From contig JAHFBF010000002.1 of the NCBI GenBank assembly GCA_023250195.1, forward strand, positions 62,001 to 126,000: 64,000 nt of DNA, given 5' to 3'. Below, piece by piece: positions 51,203-61,172 of the stretch. The translations under genes and the position numbers were made by a program. Each line of letters begins with the position of its first letter. The stretch's first letter is position 1. The stretch comes from Candidatus Melainabacteria bacterium. GTDB taxonomy: Bacteria; Cyanobacteriota; Vampirovibrionia; 2-02-FULL-35-15. Below the pieces are notes generated by a model, which was not told where the DNA came from, did not search any database, and worked only from the letters and a program-made list of their open reading frames with translations.

Positions 51203-51229
51203 CTAGAGGCAAGGTAACCTTGCCTCTAC
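51203..51229. repeat. CTAGAGG...CCTCTAC palindrome, intergenic copy
   Basis: A 27-nt palindrome, CTAGAGGCAAGGT then AACCTTGCCTCTAC, with one end mismatch. It lies between the Cys-rich gene and the serine-protease gene, just after that gene's stop. Confidence 0.85.
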
Positions 51230-51235
51230 GGAAAA

Positions 51236-52192
51236 TTATCTAATTAACCCCATAGAATCCAAGACCTCTTTAATAGGAAAAACAATTGTTTTATCTCTTA
51301 CGTCTGAATAATCATTACAACGTCCACATACCACTCCAACAAGTTCACCAGAGATATTTACTACTGGTCCACCACTACTACCGGGTAATGAAACAGCATT
51401 GGAGAATAGCTTTCTAACTTGTAAGGCTGTTGGATGTATATTAAAGAGGTTACTTAAATGTGTAGAACTATAATTCTCGGATTCTCTTTCATAAGCACCA
51501 AATCCATAGCTTGCAAAAGGTAATTTATGATATTGAGTTACCATTTCTCTTACTTCTGCCGGAAACCCAAGAATAAACAATGGTTTAATAACACTTTCAG
51601 AGTATGGCTCTAGAGGTATTCCTCCAAGTTTTCCATCATATTGAAATATAGCTATATCAGCAAAAGGAAGAGCTAAGCTACCCATTAAATTTTCTGGATA
51701 CAGTATAGGATATATTAACTGTTCTCTTCTTAAAGGGTACTCTTCATCACTGGATATGCAGGTTACAGTTTCATTGCTTCCAGAAACCATTCTTTTAATT
51801 GGAGAAATATGCGCTGCAGTTACAATAAACCTTTCTCCATCTAGATTTAAAACAAAACCAGAGGCACTTTCGCGTTGATATTGACCTTTAATTTCAACAG
51901 TAGATTCAATAGCAGGATCTAGTTCTTCAATAAGGATATTATGGCTCCTCACAAAGTTGCCTACCAGGTTATATCTATCAATATCATTAGGTGTTTTAGG
52001 TAACATTCTGTCATGTACAAGTAATTTTGCATACAAACCAATATCACTTCCCATAGTTGTCACATACTTATAATCAGCAGACTGCAGCCTTCTTCTTTCA
52101 GCTTCATAATTACTGTCTCTTGGTGGTCTAAAAAGCTTGACACCAGGTGGTAAAAGCTTTCTGGATATAGAGCTAGTATGTGTAAGTTGCAT
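51236..52192 (-). CDS. Trypsin-like serine protease without signal peptide
   Basis: 318 residues. The triad is visible: His 128 in TAAHIS, Asp 179 in FADIAIF and Ser 273 in GSSGGPVV. The S1/HtrA-like double-barrel lies between 110 and 310. Residues 1-105 are a unique helical region. There is no signal peptide or PDZ domain, so it would act in the cytoplasm unless exported by another route. Start is uncertain; TATACT lies 20 nt upstream. Confidence 0.75.
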   Translation of the reverse strand: MQLTHTSSISRKLLPPGVKLFRPPRDSNYEAERRRLQSADYKYVTTMGSDIGLYAKLLVHDRMLPKTPNDIDRYNLVGNFVRSHNILIEELDPAIESTVEIKGQYQRESASGFVLNLDGERFIVTAAHISPIKRMVSGSNETVTCISSDEEYPLRREQLIYPILYPENLMGSLALPFADIAIFQYDGKLGGIPLEPYSESVIKPLFILGFPAEVREMVTQYHKLPFASYGFGAYERESENYSSTHLSNLFNIHPTALQVRKLFSNAVSLPGSSGGPVVNISGELVGVVCGRCNDYSDVRDKTIVFPIKEVLDSMGLIR

Positions 52193-52319
52193 AAATATTT
52201 CTTAGTAATCTGAGTATATCAATGCCAGTTTATTGTTTTCAAGCTTTTAAGGAACTCTTTTAATTAAATAATTATAAAGATTTTAGCAGTTATTTAGCTA
52301 AGCAATAAATCTTTTAACC

Positions 52320-53054
52320 TTATAGAAAAAGTAAGTTTTTTTCTGCTTTCAATATATTTTCTGTAAGATCATAAGTAACATTAAATCCCTGCTTTCTAAA
52401 AAGTCCATCCATAGCGCTGTTGGATGGTAGAGTCGTTCCAACAATACATCTAATATTACCTTGTCTGGCAATACTTTCAAGTACTTCAAAAAGAGCAGTT
52501 CCTGTTCCACGTCTTTGAAAATCATCACTGACGATAAAAGAGACATCAGCATCATTAGTCTTATTTAAATGTATCAATCTACCTTCCCCAATTATTTTAT
52601 ATCCTTCAGGACTACTATCCGGAATTGTTGCAACTATTACAATTTCTTTTTGTCTATCAAAAGTACAGCTATCAATAACTTGGTCAAGAGATATTCTCTT
52701 TGAGATTGGGACAGGGGTAAAGTATCGATTATTTACAGTTTCATCTGATAAAGCTGCATGAAAATCAAAAAAAGGTTTTTTATCAAGAGGTTTCAATGTT
52801 CTTAAAGTCATTCTTCTTCCATCTTTAAGTAGGCAGTGAACTTCACCAGGTAAACAAAACCTCCCATGTGTTTTATGTTCTAAGCCCTGCTGTGCTTCAA
52901 ATATCTGTCGTAAATGTGGAAAGCGGATAGATCGATCAATCAAGCTAAGCAAAACATTACTATCACTATCAAAAGTAATTCCAATAACCTCTGGACGAAA
53001 AACTTCAGATGCTCTGGGTCTAAATTTATTTGGTTGTTCTGAAATATTTAACAT
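52320..53054 (-). CDS. GNAT-family N-acetyltransferase
   Basis: 244 residues. The GNAT domain covers about 85-230: LKDGRRMTLRTL, FFDFHAALSDETVNNRYF, then the acetyl-CoA loop SDDFQRRGTGTALFEVLESIA and FRKQGF. The wording resembles Pat-type protein acetyltransferases that modify acetyl-CoA synthetase. The N-terminal 80 residues contain no known domain. Target unknown. No strong ribosome binding site near the ATG. Confidence 0.75.
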   Translation of the reverse strand: MLNISEQPNKFRPRASEVFRPEVIGITFDSDSNVLLSLIDRSIRFPHLRQIFEAQQGLEHKTHGRFCLPGEVHCLLKDGRRMTLRTLKPLDKKPFFDFHAALSDETVNNRYFTPVPISKRISLDQVIDSCTFDRQKEIVIVATIPDSSPEGYKIIGEGRLIHLNKTNDADVSFIVSDDFQRRGTGTALFEVLESIARQGNIRCIVGTTLPSNSAMDGLFRKQGFNVTYDLTENILKAEKNLLFL

Positions 53055-53287
53055 TATTTAAAAAATTAGATTCTATATAAAAACTTTATAATAATTGAAT
53101 TATATTAAAAAGAAAGAGACAAAGTTTGTCAAAATTCTAAAGAAAACATTAAATAAGCCTAGAATCAAGTAATCATTGTTACTGCCTAGCTAATGTAACT
53201 CTTTTTAGAAATACTGTTCAATTAAAATGTACCCCTTTCAAAAGCTTAGTATGATTACATAAATGGATATAACCTGTAAACTTACAA

Positions 53288-55261
53288 ATGAACTTAACCA
53301 ATAGAACAAAAATTGCATTAATAGCATTCCTGATTTTATTTTTAGAGTTATGTCTTATTCGCTTTCTGCCTGCACAAATAGCATGTCTTGCTTACTATTC
53401 AAACTTTATTCTTCTTGCTAGCTTTGTTGGTATTGGCTTTGGCATTCTCCTTGCAGGTAAAAAAATTGAACTGGTTTCTTATTTTCCCTGGGCATTATTA
53501 TTGCTAATTATCTTATGTACAAAACTAACACTTTCAATCTCAATAATGGAAAAAGATGAACTTCATTTTTATTCACCCCCACCTGGCTATTTACTTCCTG
53601 AAAAGATTCTTATTCCTATTATTTTTATTGCAACTGCTATTGTGTTTGCACTGCTTTCTCAAAGACTCGGAAAACTTTTTAGTATAACCCCTCCACTAGA
53701 AGCCTACACATATGACATTATCGGAAGTCTAGTAGGAGTAGCTTCCTTTACTGCCTGTAGCTTTTTTAGTTCAACACCATTAGTCTGGTTTTTAATATTT
53801 GCTGTAGTTTTTCTATTTATCTATAGAGAAGAACGTAATCTATTTTACAGATCTCTAATTGCTTTTTTTATACTTATTATAGTTATTAATACAGCAATCA
53901 AAGATACATACTGGTCTCCATACCAAAAAATAACAGTATATCCATGGATTATTAAGAATGAACTGGCTGGTCATCACATACTCACTAATAACATTCATCA
54001 TCAATCTGTAGTAAAAGATCTTGCTTTGAAAGAATGGTTTTATAAAGTACCATATGAAGTTTTTAATGCAAATAATTACAATAACGTTCTTATAATTGGG
54101 TCAGGGACTGGAAATGATGTTGCCCTTGCACTAAAAGAAGGGGTCAAGCATATTGATGCAGTAGAAATAGATCCCACAATATATGACCTTGGGGTTAAAT
54201 TAAATCCGAATAAACCATTTAAAGATCCAAGGGTATCTATATATATAACTGATGGGAGATCTTTTCTTAATAAAACAGATAAAAAATATGACCTAATTAT
54301 TTATGCACTTACTGATTCACTAAGACTTGCATCAAGCCACAGCAATATACGGCTAGAAAGTTTCTTATTTACACTAGACTCGTTTAAAGCAGCAAAAGAG
54401 CATCTTACGGAAGATGGAATTATTGCACTCTACAATTATTACAGAGAGGGTTGGTTAATAGAAAAATTTTCTAGTATGTTAAAGAAAGTTTTTAATAGAG
54501 AAACTTTTGTCTATCGTTCTCAAGGGAATTCTGCAATTCTAATGAATGGACCCAGACTTAATAAACTTCGCGTTCCAATGCCCCCAATTGTTTCTAATGA
54601 AATAATTGAGTCTTCCACAGATGATTGGCCTTTCCCTTATCTAAATAAAAGGACTTTACCACCATCATACGTTTATATGTTGGCATTAATTGTAGTTATA
54701 GTTAGTGTTTCTTTTTATACAATACTTGGAAAACCATTATATGAAATAATTCAACCGTCATATTTTTTTCTTGGAATGGCATTTCTTTTACTTGAAACTA
54801 AAAGTATTATTTTATTCTCTTTGTTCTTTGGAGCAACTTGGATTGTTAACGCACTTGTATTTTTTGCAATTTTATTACTTGTGTTGCTTTCTATATACTT
54901 TGTGAAAGCAATTAAAATTAACAATATCAAGATTTTTTATATTGCTCTTTTTATATGCATTGCAATTCAATATTTCTTTCCTATGCAAACTCTATTACTT
55001 CTTCCTCCTTTTTTAAGGTATGCAGCAGTAAGTTTGTTTACATTATCACCTGTATTTATTGGCAATATAATATTTTCTGAAACTTTTAAAAGCTCTTCAA
55101 ATAATACAGTTAATTTTGCTTCTAATATACTAGGAGCTGCAATGGGAGGTATTGTAGAATACTTAGCACTTATTTCTGGATACAAAAACTTGGCTTTAGT
55201 AATTTTAGTCTTTTATATGCTTGCTTTTAACAGTAGCTTCAAAAAGATAGCAACTCAATAA
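53288..55261 (+). CDS. Membrane spermidine-synthase-like protein
   Basis: 657 residues. About five membrane helices (8-190) precede a methyltransferase-like domain with IGSGTGNDVALALKEG (about 270) and AVEIDPTI, as in polyamine aminopropyltransferases. After it come another six hydrophobic helices (470-650). Fusions of this type are known in many bacteria; the substrate, often proposed to be a polyamine, is not established. The ligand-binding YxxYxxD residues of true SpeE are not clear. Stands alone. Confidence 0.8.
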   Translation: MNLTNRTKIALIAFLILFLELCLIRFLPAQIACLAYYSNFILLASFVGIGFGILLAGKKIELVSYFPWALLLLIILCTKLTLSISIMEKDELHFYSPPPGYLLPEKILIPIIFIATAIVFALLSQRLGKLFSITPPLEAYTYDIIGSLVGVASFTACSFFSSTPLVWFLIFAVVFLFIYREERNLFYRSLIAFFILIIVINTAIKDTYWSPYQKITVYPWIIKNELAGHHILTNNIHHQSVVKDLALKEWFYKVPYEVFNANNYNNVLIIGSGTGNDVALALKEGVKHIDAVEIDPTIYDLGVKLNPNKPFKDPRVSIYITDGRSFLNKTDKKYDLIIYALTDSLRLASSHSNIRLESFLFTLDSFKAAKEHLTEDGIIALYNYYREGWLIEKFSSMLKKVFNRETFVYRSQGNSAILMNGPRLNKLRVPMPPIVSNEIIESSTDDWPFPYLNKRTLPPSYVYMLALIVVIVSVSFYTILGKPLYEIIQPSYFFLGMAFLLLETKSIILFSLFFGATWIVNALVFFAILLLVLLSIYFVKAIKINNIKIFYIALFICIAIQYFFPMQTLLLLPPFLRYAAVSLFTLSPVFIGNIIFSETFKSSSNNTVNFASNILGAAMGGIVEYLALISGYKNLALVILVFYMLAFNSSFKKIATQ

Positions 55262-55456
55262 ATTCTTTGTTTAGAAGTGGTACATTGGCTAGTCAGTAAC
55301 TTTTAATTGTTAACATTAAAACGTTTTAACCTAAAGGAAAGCTTTTATTTTCAATATCAAACAAGTTTTAGCTACTTTGTGATGATTTATTTAATCAGTT
55401 GAAAAAATATCTCTGATCATATACCATTACCTCTTAATTAAAAATAATTTTTACAA

Positions 55457-56875
55457 ATGTCACAAATAAAAACAGTTTCTACTTCTTCAGTAGTACCAAA
55501 TGGTATAAGTCGGAGAGATTTTTTTGGTGTTGGAGCTAGGTTGGCCGCCGGTGCTATAACTGCATTGCCATTCATGTTATCGGGAGAGGTTTCTGCTGCA
55601 CCGCTTCAAGCCTTAACAAACTTTTCAAATAATAGAAATGGAGATCCATGGGTTTTAGTTAGAAAGCCAGGAACTGAAGTAAGACCTCTTGTAATAATTT
55701 TTCTGGGTGGAGGGCCTAATCAAAAGATTTTTGATCCAAAACCAGATGCTCCTGCAGAATTTAGAGCATTGTTTGGAGCAATAGACACAAAAACGGAAGG
55801 ATTAAAGCTTTCTGAACTTCTTCCAAAAACAGCAAGAGATGTTGATCAGTTTAGGGTTATAAGATGCATGGAGGCTACAAGGTTGGATCATGCACAAGGT
55901 GCTGCTCAAAGTATGACAGGAAATCATAGGTTAGTCGGTAGCAGTCCAACAGATCAGCAGGCAGAGCCAGTGCATGATGCAGGCCACATTAAACTAGCAG
56001 AGTTTTACTCCAGAAGAACATTGGGTTGTGTTATGCTTGCTACCCGTACCTATAACACTTTTGGTGGACTGCAGCCTCGACACAGGTATGTAACATCATA
56101 TGTTGAGTGTGATCTTACTAATGGACATACTTACCCACCACAACTCAGAGCTGGAGGAAATCCAGAAAGAGCCAGAACGGTACTTGACTTGCGAAATGCA
56201 TTTGAAAGAGATACAAATCCTGAGATCTATGGACGACAGGGCAGAGATGTGGATGAAATATATGAAGCTACAAGATTTATCCTTGGAAGAAATTTTGCCA
56301 ATGCATTTGATTCTAATGTTCCAGATAAAGTCAGAGCACAAGTAGGTTATGGACCTTATCCAAATGCAGCAATAGTAGCTGCTAAGCTAATTCAGGAAGG
56401 AGCCCCTCTTGTATTTCTAAGCCTTGATGGGTGGGACACACATGGAGATGAACTTGCTACACTCAAAGAAAATGTTACTTATCGTATTGATGGTAGGGAA
56501 GTAACAGGACGTGGTTTAGGCTTTCAACTTGACGATGCAATAAATTATTTGAAAGATACTATTGGGGATCGTGCTGCTATTTTTGCATTTGGTGAGTTTG
56601 GTAGATCTCCTAATCATACTCAAGAAAGAGGTTATAGTGCTCGTGGTACTAACCATGGAGGTGTTTATTCAATGCTTGCTACAGGTGCTGGAGTAAGCCC
56701 AGGTGTAACAGGAGAAACAGACAGAACTGGAAGCCGAGTTATAAGCAGAGAAAGATATTCTCAAGGCAGTGCTCTTGAACGTGCATTAAATGCAGCCGGC
56801 TATATGCGTGTAAAGGTAATAGGAAGTGGTGTCCTTACATCAGATCCTGAGAGGTTTTCTACACAAGATTGGTAG
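55457..56875 (+). CDS. Tat-exported DUF1501 protein (sulfatase-like)
   Basis: 472 residues. A twin-arginine signal (SRRDFFG at 18-24, then a hydrophobic stretch) precedes FLGGGPNQKIFDPKPDAPAEF, RVIRCMEATRLDHAQGA and GGWDTHGD-like LDGWDTHGDE, all DUF1501 hallmarks. The family adopts an alkaline-phosphatase-like fold and is frequent in Planctomycetes with DUF1800 partners; no DUF1800 is seen here. Function is unknown. The start is followed by SSVVPNG, an unusually long region before the Arg pair. Confidence 0.85.
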   Translation: MSQIKTVSTSSVVPNGISRRDFFGVGARLAAGAITALPFMLSGEVSAAPLQALTNFSNNRNGDPWVLVRKPGTEVRPLVIIFLGGGPNQKIFDPKPDAPAEFRALFGAIDTKTEGLKLSELLPKTARDVDQFRVIRCMEATRLDHAQGAAQSMTGNHRLVGSSPTDQQAEPVHDAGHIKLAEFYSRRTLGCVMLATRTYNTFGGLQPRHRYVTSYVECDLTNGHTYPPQLRAGGNPERARTVLDLRNAFERDTNPEIYGRQGRDVDEIYEATRFILGRNFANAFDSNVPDKVRAQVGYGPYPNAAIVAAKLIQEGAPLVFLSLDGWDTHGDELATLKENVTYRIDGREVTGRGLGFQLDDAINYLKDTIGDRAAIFAFGEFGRSPNHTQERGYSARGTNHGGVYSMLATGAGVSPGVTGETDRTGSRVISRERYSQGSALERALNAAGYMRVKVIGSGVLTSDPERFSTQDW

Positions 56876-57072
56876 TTAAAAAAATGTTATTAATTATTAT
56901 TTGAAGATAGGCTAATTTAAAAACTATAGAGGACTATTTAATAACAACCTAATATTAAGTGGTTAAAGAGATTCAGGGGCAGTAGTTTGTAATCTGGGGA
57001 ATTAAAAGATTTTCAGGTTAAGGTTTCATTGACTTTTCTACTACTTTTAATTTAATATCGAATTAAGCTCTT

Positions 57073-58038
57073 ATGAATACACGAGAAATATTTTTGAGTA
57101 ATTTAAACCTTTTTGGGGCACTAAGAGGAAGAGCTGGTGGTAGTGAAAAAGAAAGAGAACAAATGCCAACTTATCCACTTCCTGCAAAAGGCAGTTTGTA
57201 TTTTAGAGGTGGCAGTGCAGTAGAAGAAGATGGAAATGTCAGAGTTGTTAGTGTGCCTAACTATGGTGTAGTAGCCCGATATACAGAACAAGAAAACAAA
57301 AAAGTTCTTGAAGCAGTTAAATTGCTAACTAAAATAGCTAATGGGGATTATGAGGATAGAGATTCAAAAATTGAAACTTTTTCAGATAGGGTTCAAAGGA
57401 ATTTTCTTAATCAGGAAGGAGAGGATCGATCTTTTGGGCAAGCTGTTTTTGATTCTACAACTGAATGTTATGAGTTATTTGCCAGACTTCATCCTGAAGA
57501 AACACCTTGTCTTCATGCAATTTTTTTAACAGCTGGTTCAGGTGGTAACCAGCTGTCAGTAACTTTATGTAGTGGTTTTTTAGATGCTGCAATTTCAGGA
57601 CATTTAAATGATACTAATGTTGGTGTTTTTAAAGAACTTCCAAATGGACTGTTTGCAAGGACTTTTATTGATGGTGATAATAGTGATGATTTTTTCAACC
57701 AATTAATTGCCAGTAAACTAACTGCTTATATGAGGAAAGTAATGCCGCCTCATTTAGCTTCAGCAATGCCAGGACTTGAACGTTCTTCTGAAATAGAGCC
57801 TATTCAACAAATCGCTCTGTATGAAAGGCAATGTTCAGGAATGAGTTTTGCTAAAAGAATAATTGGACAATCAGCAGATGCTGCATTAAAATTGTCTAAA
57901 TCCCAGGAAGTTATTGATTGGCATAAACAATATGGGAGCAACTTTCTTACTTCTGTTGGACAAGATTTTTCTAAGCTTACTGAAGATAAAATAAAAGAGA
58001 TTTTTGAAAGAGCTAAAAGCCATTTCGAGGTAGATTAG
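57073..58038 (+). CDS. Large unknown protein
   Basis: 321 residues, soluble, no signal peptide. I recognise no domain. The section HAIFLTAGSGGNQLSVTLCSGF is hydrophobic and Gly-rich, perhaps a nucleotide- or substrate-binding turn. Start with no Shine-Dalgarno sequence. It ends 5 nt before a convergent stop of the small secreted gene. The unknown proteins here share an Asp/Glu-rich, Lys-balanced composition with the region's other orphans. Confidence 0.6.
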   Translation: MNTREIFLSNLNLFGALRGRAGGSEKEREQMPTYPLPAKGSLYFRGGSAVEEDGNVRVVSVPNYGVVARYTEQENKKVLEAVKLLTKIANGDYEDRDSKIETFSDRVQRNFLNQEGEDRSFGQAVFDSTTECYELFARLHPEETPCLHAIFLTAGSGGNQLSVTLCSGFLDAAISGHLNDTNVGVFKELPNGLFARTFIDGDNSDDFFNQLIASKLTAYMRKVMPPHLASAMPGLERSSEIEPIQQIALYERQCSGMSFAKRIIGQSADAALKLSKSQEVIDWHKQYGSNFLTSVGQDFSKLTEDKIKEIFERAKSHFEVD

Positions 58039-58043
58039 TGATT

Positions 58044-58352
58044 TTAATTACCTTTATTTACTTTTGCAACAGCTTTTTTATATGCTTTTTCACAGCTTTT
58101 TTTACATCTTGGTGTACAGCCTTTAAAAGCGCTTTTAACAGAGCTTGGAACATGAGTCTGTGATACACTGCAGCAGTCTTTGCAAGCCTGAAGGAGCTCT
58201 TCATCCTTAACGGTAAGTTCATTAGTAACATTTGATACACAAGCTTTTGTTATAGCATTGCATGCTCTAGAATCTGCCTGACTTGGTGGAGAAAAGGCAT
58301 TAACTAAAAACAAAACAATTAACGTTAGACAAATAAAATATCTTTTTACCAC
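58044..58352 (-). CDS. Small secreted Cys-rich protein
   Basis: 102 residues. GTG start, preceded by AGGAGG 7-8 nt away. Residues 1-26 are a signal peptide (LTLIVLFLVNAFS...ADS). Eight Cys follow (CNAI, ACV, ACKDCC, GCTPRCKKSC), and the C-terminus is Lys-rich. Likely disulphide-bonded outside the cytoplasm. Family unknown. Confidence 0.6.
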   Translation of the reverse strand: MVKRYFICLTLIVLFLVNAFSPPSQADSRACNAITKACVSNVTNELTVKDEELLQACKDCCSVSQTHVPSSVKSAFKGCTPRCKKSCEKAYKKAVAKVNKGN

Positions 58353-58561
58353 AATATACTCCTCCTATTTAAAATTAAAAAAGATTCAGAACTTATTTTA
58401 TCTCAATATGAATTGTCATAGTTAAAATTATTATATGTTGAGTAGTTACGAGTTGCTCAACTGTTGTGTTGAGCCTAATAGAAACGACTCTTCAAAGGTA
58501 TTTATGATAGGATTAGCACCGCTTTATAAACTTAGTAAGGAGGGCGGTAAGTAATTATTAA

Positions 58562-60178
58562 ATGATAGAAACTTATAATCTCTCTTTATCTTTTGGTGGA
58601 AGAAAACTATTTGAAAATGTCAACATCAGATTTACTGACGATAACTGCTACGGCATAATAGGTGCAAACGGTTCTGGTAAGTCAACCTTTCTTAAAATAC
58701 TTTCAGGTGAAATTTCACCTTCAACTGGTTCTGTGATTAAAGGACCAAATGACAGAATTGCTGTTTTGAAACAAAATCACTTTGAATATGATGATTTTTA
58801 TGTGATTAAAACTGTTTTTATGGGACATCAAGAACTTTATAAAGTGATGGAAGAAAAAGAAGCTCTTTATGAAAAATCGCCTGATCAATTTACTGAAGAA
58901 GATGGTATTAGACTTGGCAAATTAGAAGGTGATTTTGCAGGATTTAATGGATGGGAGGCTGAAGCAGAAGCTGCTATTTTACTTAATGCATTAGGCATTT
59001 CAAATGAATTACATGATAAGAAAATGAAAGATCTATTGGATAGTCAAAAAGTGAAGGTGTTGTTGGCACAGGCACTTTTTGGTAATCCTGAAGTTCTGCT
59101 ATTGGATGAACCGACTAACCATCTTGATGCAAAATCGATTAACTGGCTGGAAGAGTTTTTATTGAATTATAAATCTACTGTGATAGTTGTATCTCACGAT
59201 CGCCATTTTTTAAATAAAGTTTGTACTCATATAGCAGATATTGACTATGAGCAAATTATCCTTTTCACTGGAAATTACGAATTCTGGAAAGAAACAAGTG
59301 AACTTGCCAGAAAGCTGTTATCGGAATCAAATAAGAAAAAAGAAGAGCAGATTAAAGAGCTGGAAGATTTCGTTCGGCGCTTTAGTGCAAACGCATCAAA
59401 ATCAAAGCAGGCAACTTCACGCAAAAAGCAAATAGAGAAAATTACTCTGGATGATATAAAACCTTCATCACGACGCTATCCTTACATTCAGTTTAACTGT
59501 GGGCGAGAAGTTGGAAAGGAAATTTTAAGCATTAAGGGTTTAACAAAATCCATCAATGGAGAAAAAGCGATAAATGGATTTGATCTGCTTATCACTCCAG
59601 GTGAAAAAGTTGCTTTTGTAGGAGAATATGATTTTGCAAAAACTGCTTTATTGGATATTTTATCTAATAATCTAAAGGCAGACAGTGGAACATTTAGCTG
59701 GGGACAAACTACCAGTCTGAGTTATTTACCGAAAGACAATAGTAAATTTTTTGATAACTGTGATTATAATTTGATCGATTGGCTGCGTCAATTTTCAGAG
59801 GATCAATCAATGGAATTTCTTCGTGGCTCTTTAGGACGGATGTTATTTGGAGGTGAAGAGGCTCTAAAAAAAGTAAATGTGCTATCCGGTGGTGAAAAGA
59901 TGCGTCTTATGTATTCAAGAATGATGCTAAGTAAAGCAAATGTTTTATTACTGGATGGACCAACAGATCATCTTGATCTGGAATCAATTGTCTCGGTTAA
60001 TGGAGCATTAGAAAAGTTTAAAGGAGTTATTTTGATTAACTCACATGATCACAGTTTAGTACAATCAGTAGCTAATAGAATCATTGAGTTTACTTCAACT
60101 GGAGTTATAGATAAAAAGATGAGTTACGATGAATATCTGGAAAATAAAGAAACTCGGACTCGATCGAAAGCTTTGTAA
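58562..60178 (+). CDS. ABC-F ATPase, YbiT-like, with one degenerate ATP site
   Basis: 538 residues with two ABC domains and the ABC-F linker. NBD1 has Walker A GANGSGKST (34-42) and Walker B LLLDEPTNHLD, but its signature is LLDSQ instead of LSGGQ. NBD2 keeps LSGGE but has VGEYDFAKT for Walker A and LLLDGPTDHLD, so the catalytic Glu is Gly. One composite site is intact and the other is dead. ABC-F proteins act on the ribosome E site, and similar asymmetry occurs in the YbiT-type branch. AAGGAGGG lies far (17 nt) from the ATG. Confidence 0.88.
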   Translation: MIETYNLSLSFGGRKLFENVNIRFTDDNCYGIIGANGSGKSTFLKILSGEISPSTGSVIKGPNDRIAVLKQNHFEYDDFYVIKTVFMGHQELYKVMEEKEALYEKSPDQFTEEDGIRLGKLEGDFAGFNGWEAEAEAAILLNALGISNELHDKKMKDLLDSQKVKVLLAQALFGNPEVLLLDEPTNHLDAKSINWLEEFLLNYKSTVIVVSHDRHFLNKVCTHIADIDYEQIILFTGNYEFWKETSELARKLLSESNKKKEEQIKELEDFVRRFSANASKSKQATSRKKQIEKITLDDIKPSSRRYPYIQFNCGREVGKEILSIKGLTKSINGEKAINGFDLLITPGEKVAFVGEYDFAKTALLDILSNNLKADSGTFSWGQTTSLSYLPKDNSKFFDNCDYNLIDWLRQFSEDQSMEFLRGSLGRMLFGGEEALKKVNVLSGGEKMRLMYSRMMLSKANVLLLDGPTDHLDLESIVSVNGALEKFKGVILINSHDHSLVQSVANRIIEFTSTGVIDKKMSYDEYLENKETRTRSKAL

Positions 60179-60275
60179 TAAGGGTTGTTTTATAAAATTG
60201 TCAAAAACTTTATTTTTTGTTTCTTTTAAAGAGTCTTATGTGATAATGTCTAGTGAACTTAGATAGGAGATTTAT

Positions 60276-61163
60276 ATGAAAAAAATGCTCAAAAATCAAA
60301 ATTTTATAGCTCTAATTTCAGTAGTTACCCTGCTTTGTTTAGCTGGCATAACATATGCAGCAAGCAATTCCAGCAGTATAAAAATAGGAAGAACAGTTTA
60401 TTCTCCTGCAATGAGTGCAGGGAGTCCTATTCCGCCTGTGATATGTAATGTGGTCTCTTCCGGATCTGACGGTGCAAATCTTTTAATTTCTTTTGTCAGC
60501 GGTAAAAGAGCAGGAAAAACAGCATTTGTAAATTTAAACTTTAATTTTTCTCCTAGTGACTATAACAGTCTCATGACTGGAGATACTATAGACTTTCAGC
60601 AGAGCAGTGATTTTACAAGTTTAATAGGACAAAAAGTTTTCTTTATTTTTTCTGAAGGAAGTGTTAAAAAAACAAGAACAAAAATAACTTCAATTAGTGA
60701 GAGTCAGCCGTCAGGAGCAGACAGCAGTTATTCGCTGATGGGAAGTGTAAAAATTCTAGATAAGAGAGCTGATGGATGTTTGGATGTAAGTTTTAATGCT
60801 GTTGCTCAAAATGCCAGTGTTAATAAAGTAATTACTACTATTGATCCGGCTATGGACTGTATTGAAGGTACTACTTCTGAAAAGTTAAGAACGGTACCTA
60901 GTGTAAGCATTTCAGGAAATCTTTATCCTGAGAAGTTTTCTGGAAACAGGAGCAATGGTAGTGGCAGTACCAGTATGCTTTGTAATGCATCAAGCTCATC
61001 TAGTAGTAGTACTGGTGGAAACTCTTCAGGCTTTATAATTCCTGGCTTTGGAAGTTCTTCAGGTAGTAATGGTATTCCCGGGCTACCAAATATACCTGGT
61101 ATCTTTGGGACTTCTTCGGGAATTTTTAATTTCCCTGATATTCCTGATGAAGATACTCTTTAG
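60276..61163 (+). CDS. Secreted protein with Ser/Gly-rich C-terminal tail
   Basis: 295 residues. Residues 1-30 (ALISVVTLLCLAGITYA) form a signal peptide. A beta-rich domain follows (about 35-215) with KIGRTVYSP and GKTAFVNLNFNFSPSDYNSL. The end is poly-Ser and Gly/Pro/Ile-rich (SSSSSSSTGG, GFIIPGFGSSSG, PGLPNIPGIF), like a flexible or surface-exposed tail. AGGAG lies 7 nt before the ATG. No family recognised; the poly-Ser feature is shared with the caspase-like protein at 27 kb. Confidence 0.65.
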   Translation: MKKMLKNQNFIALISVVTLLCLAGITYAASNSSSIKIGRTVYSPAMSAGSPIPPVICNVVSSGSDGANLLISFVSGKRAGKTAFVNLNFNFSPSDYNSLMTGDTIDFQQSSDFTSLIGQKVFFIFSEGSVKKTRTKITSISESQPSGADSSYSLMGSVKILDKRADGCLDVSFNAVAQNASVNKVITTIDPAMDCIEGTTSEKLRTVPSVSISGNLYPEKFSGNRSNGSGSTSMLCNASSSSSSSTGGNSSGFIIPGFGSSSGSNGIPGLPNIPGIFGTSSGIFNFPDIPDEDTL

Positions 61164-61172
61164 TTTTTAACC

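Noticed and set aside
53055-53287. Similarity of TAATGTAACTC words near 50380 and 53190 as a regulatory motif
   Set aside because: Only about a dozen bases match, in AT-rich sequence, with different distances to the genes.
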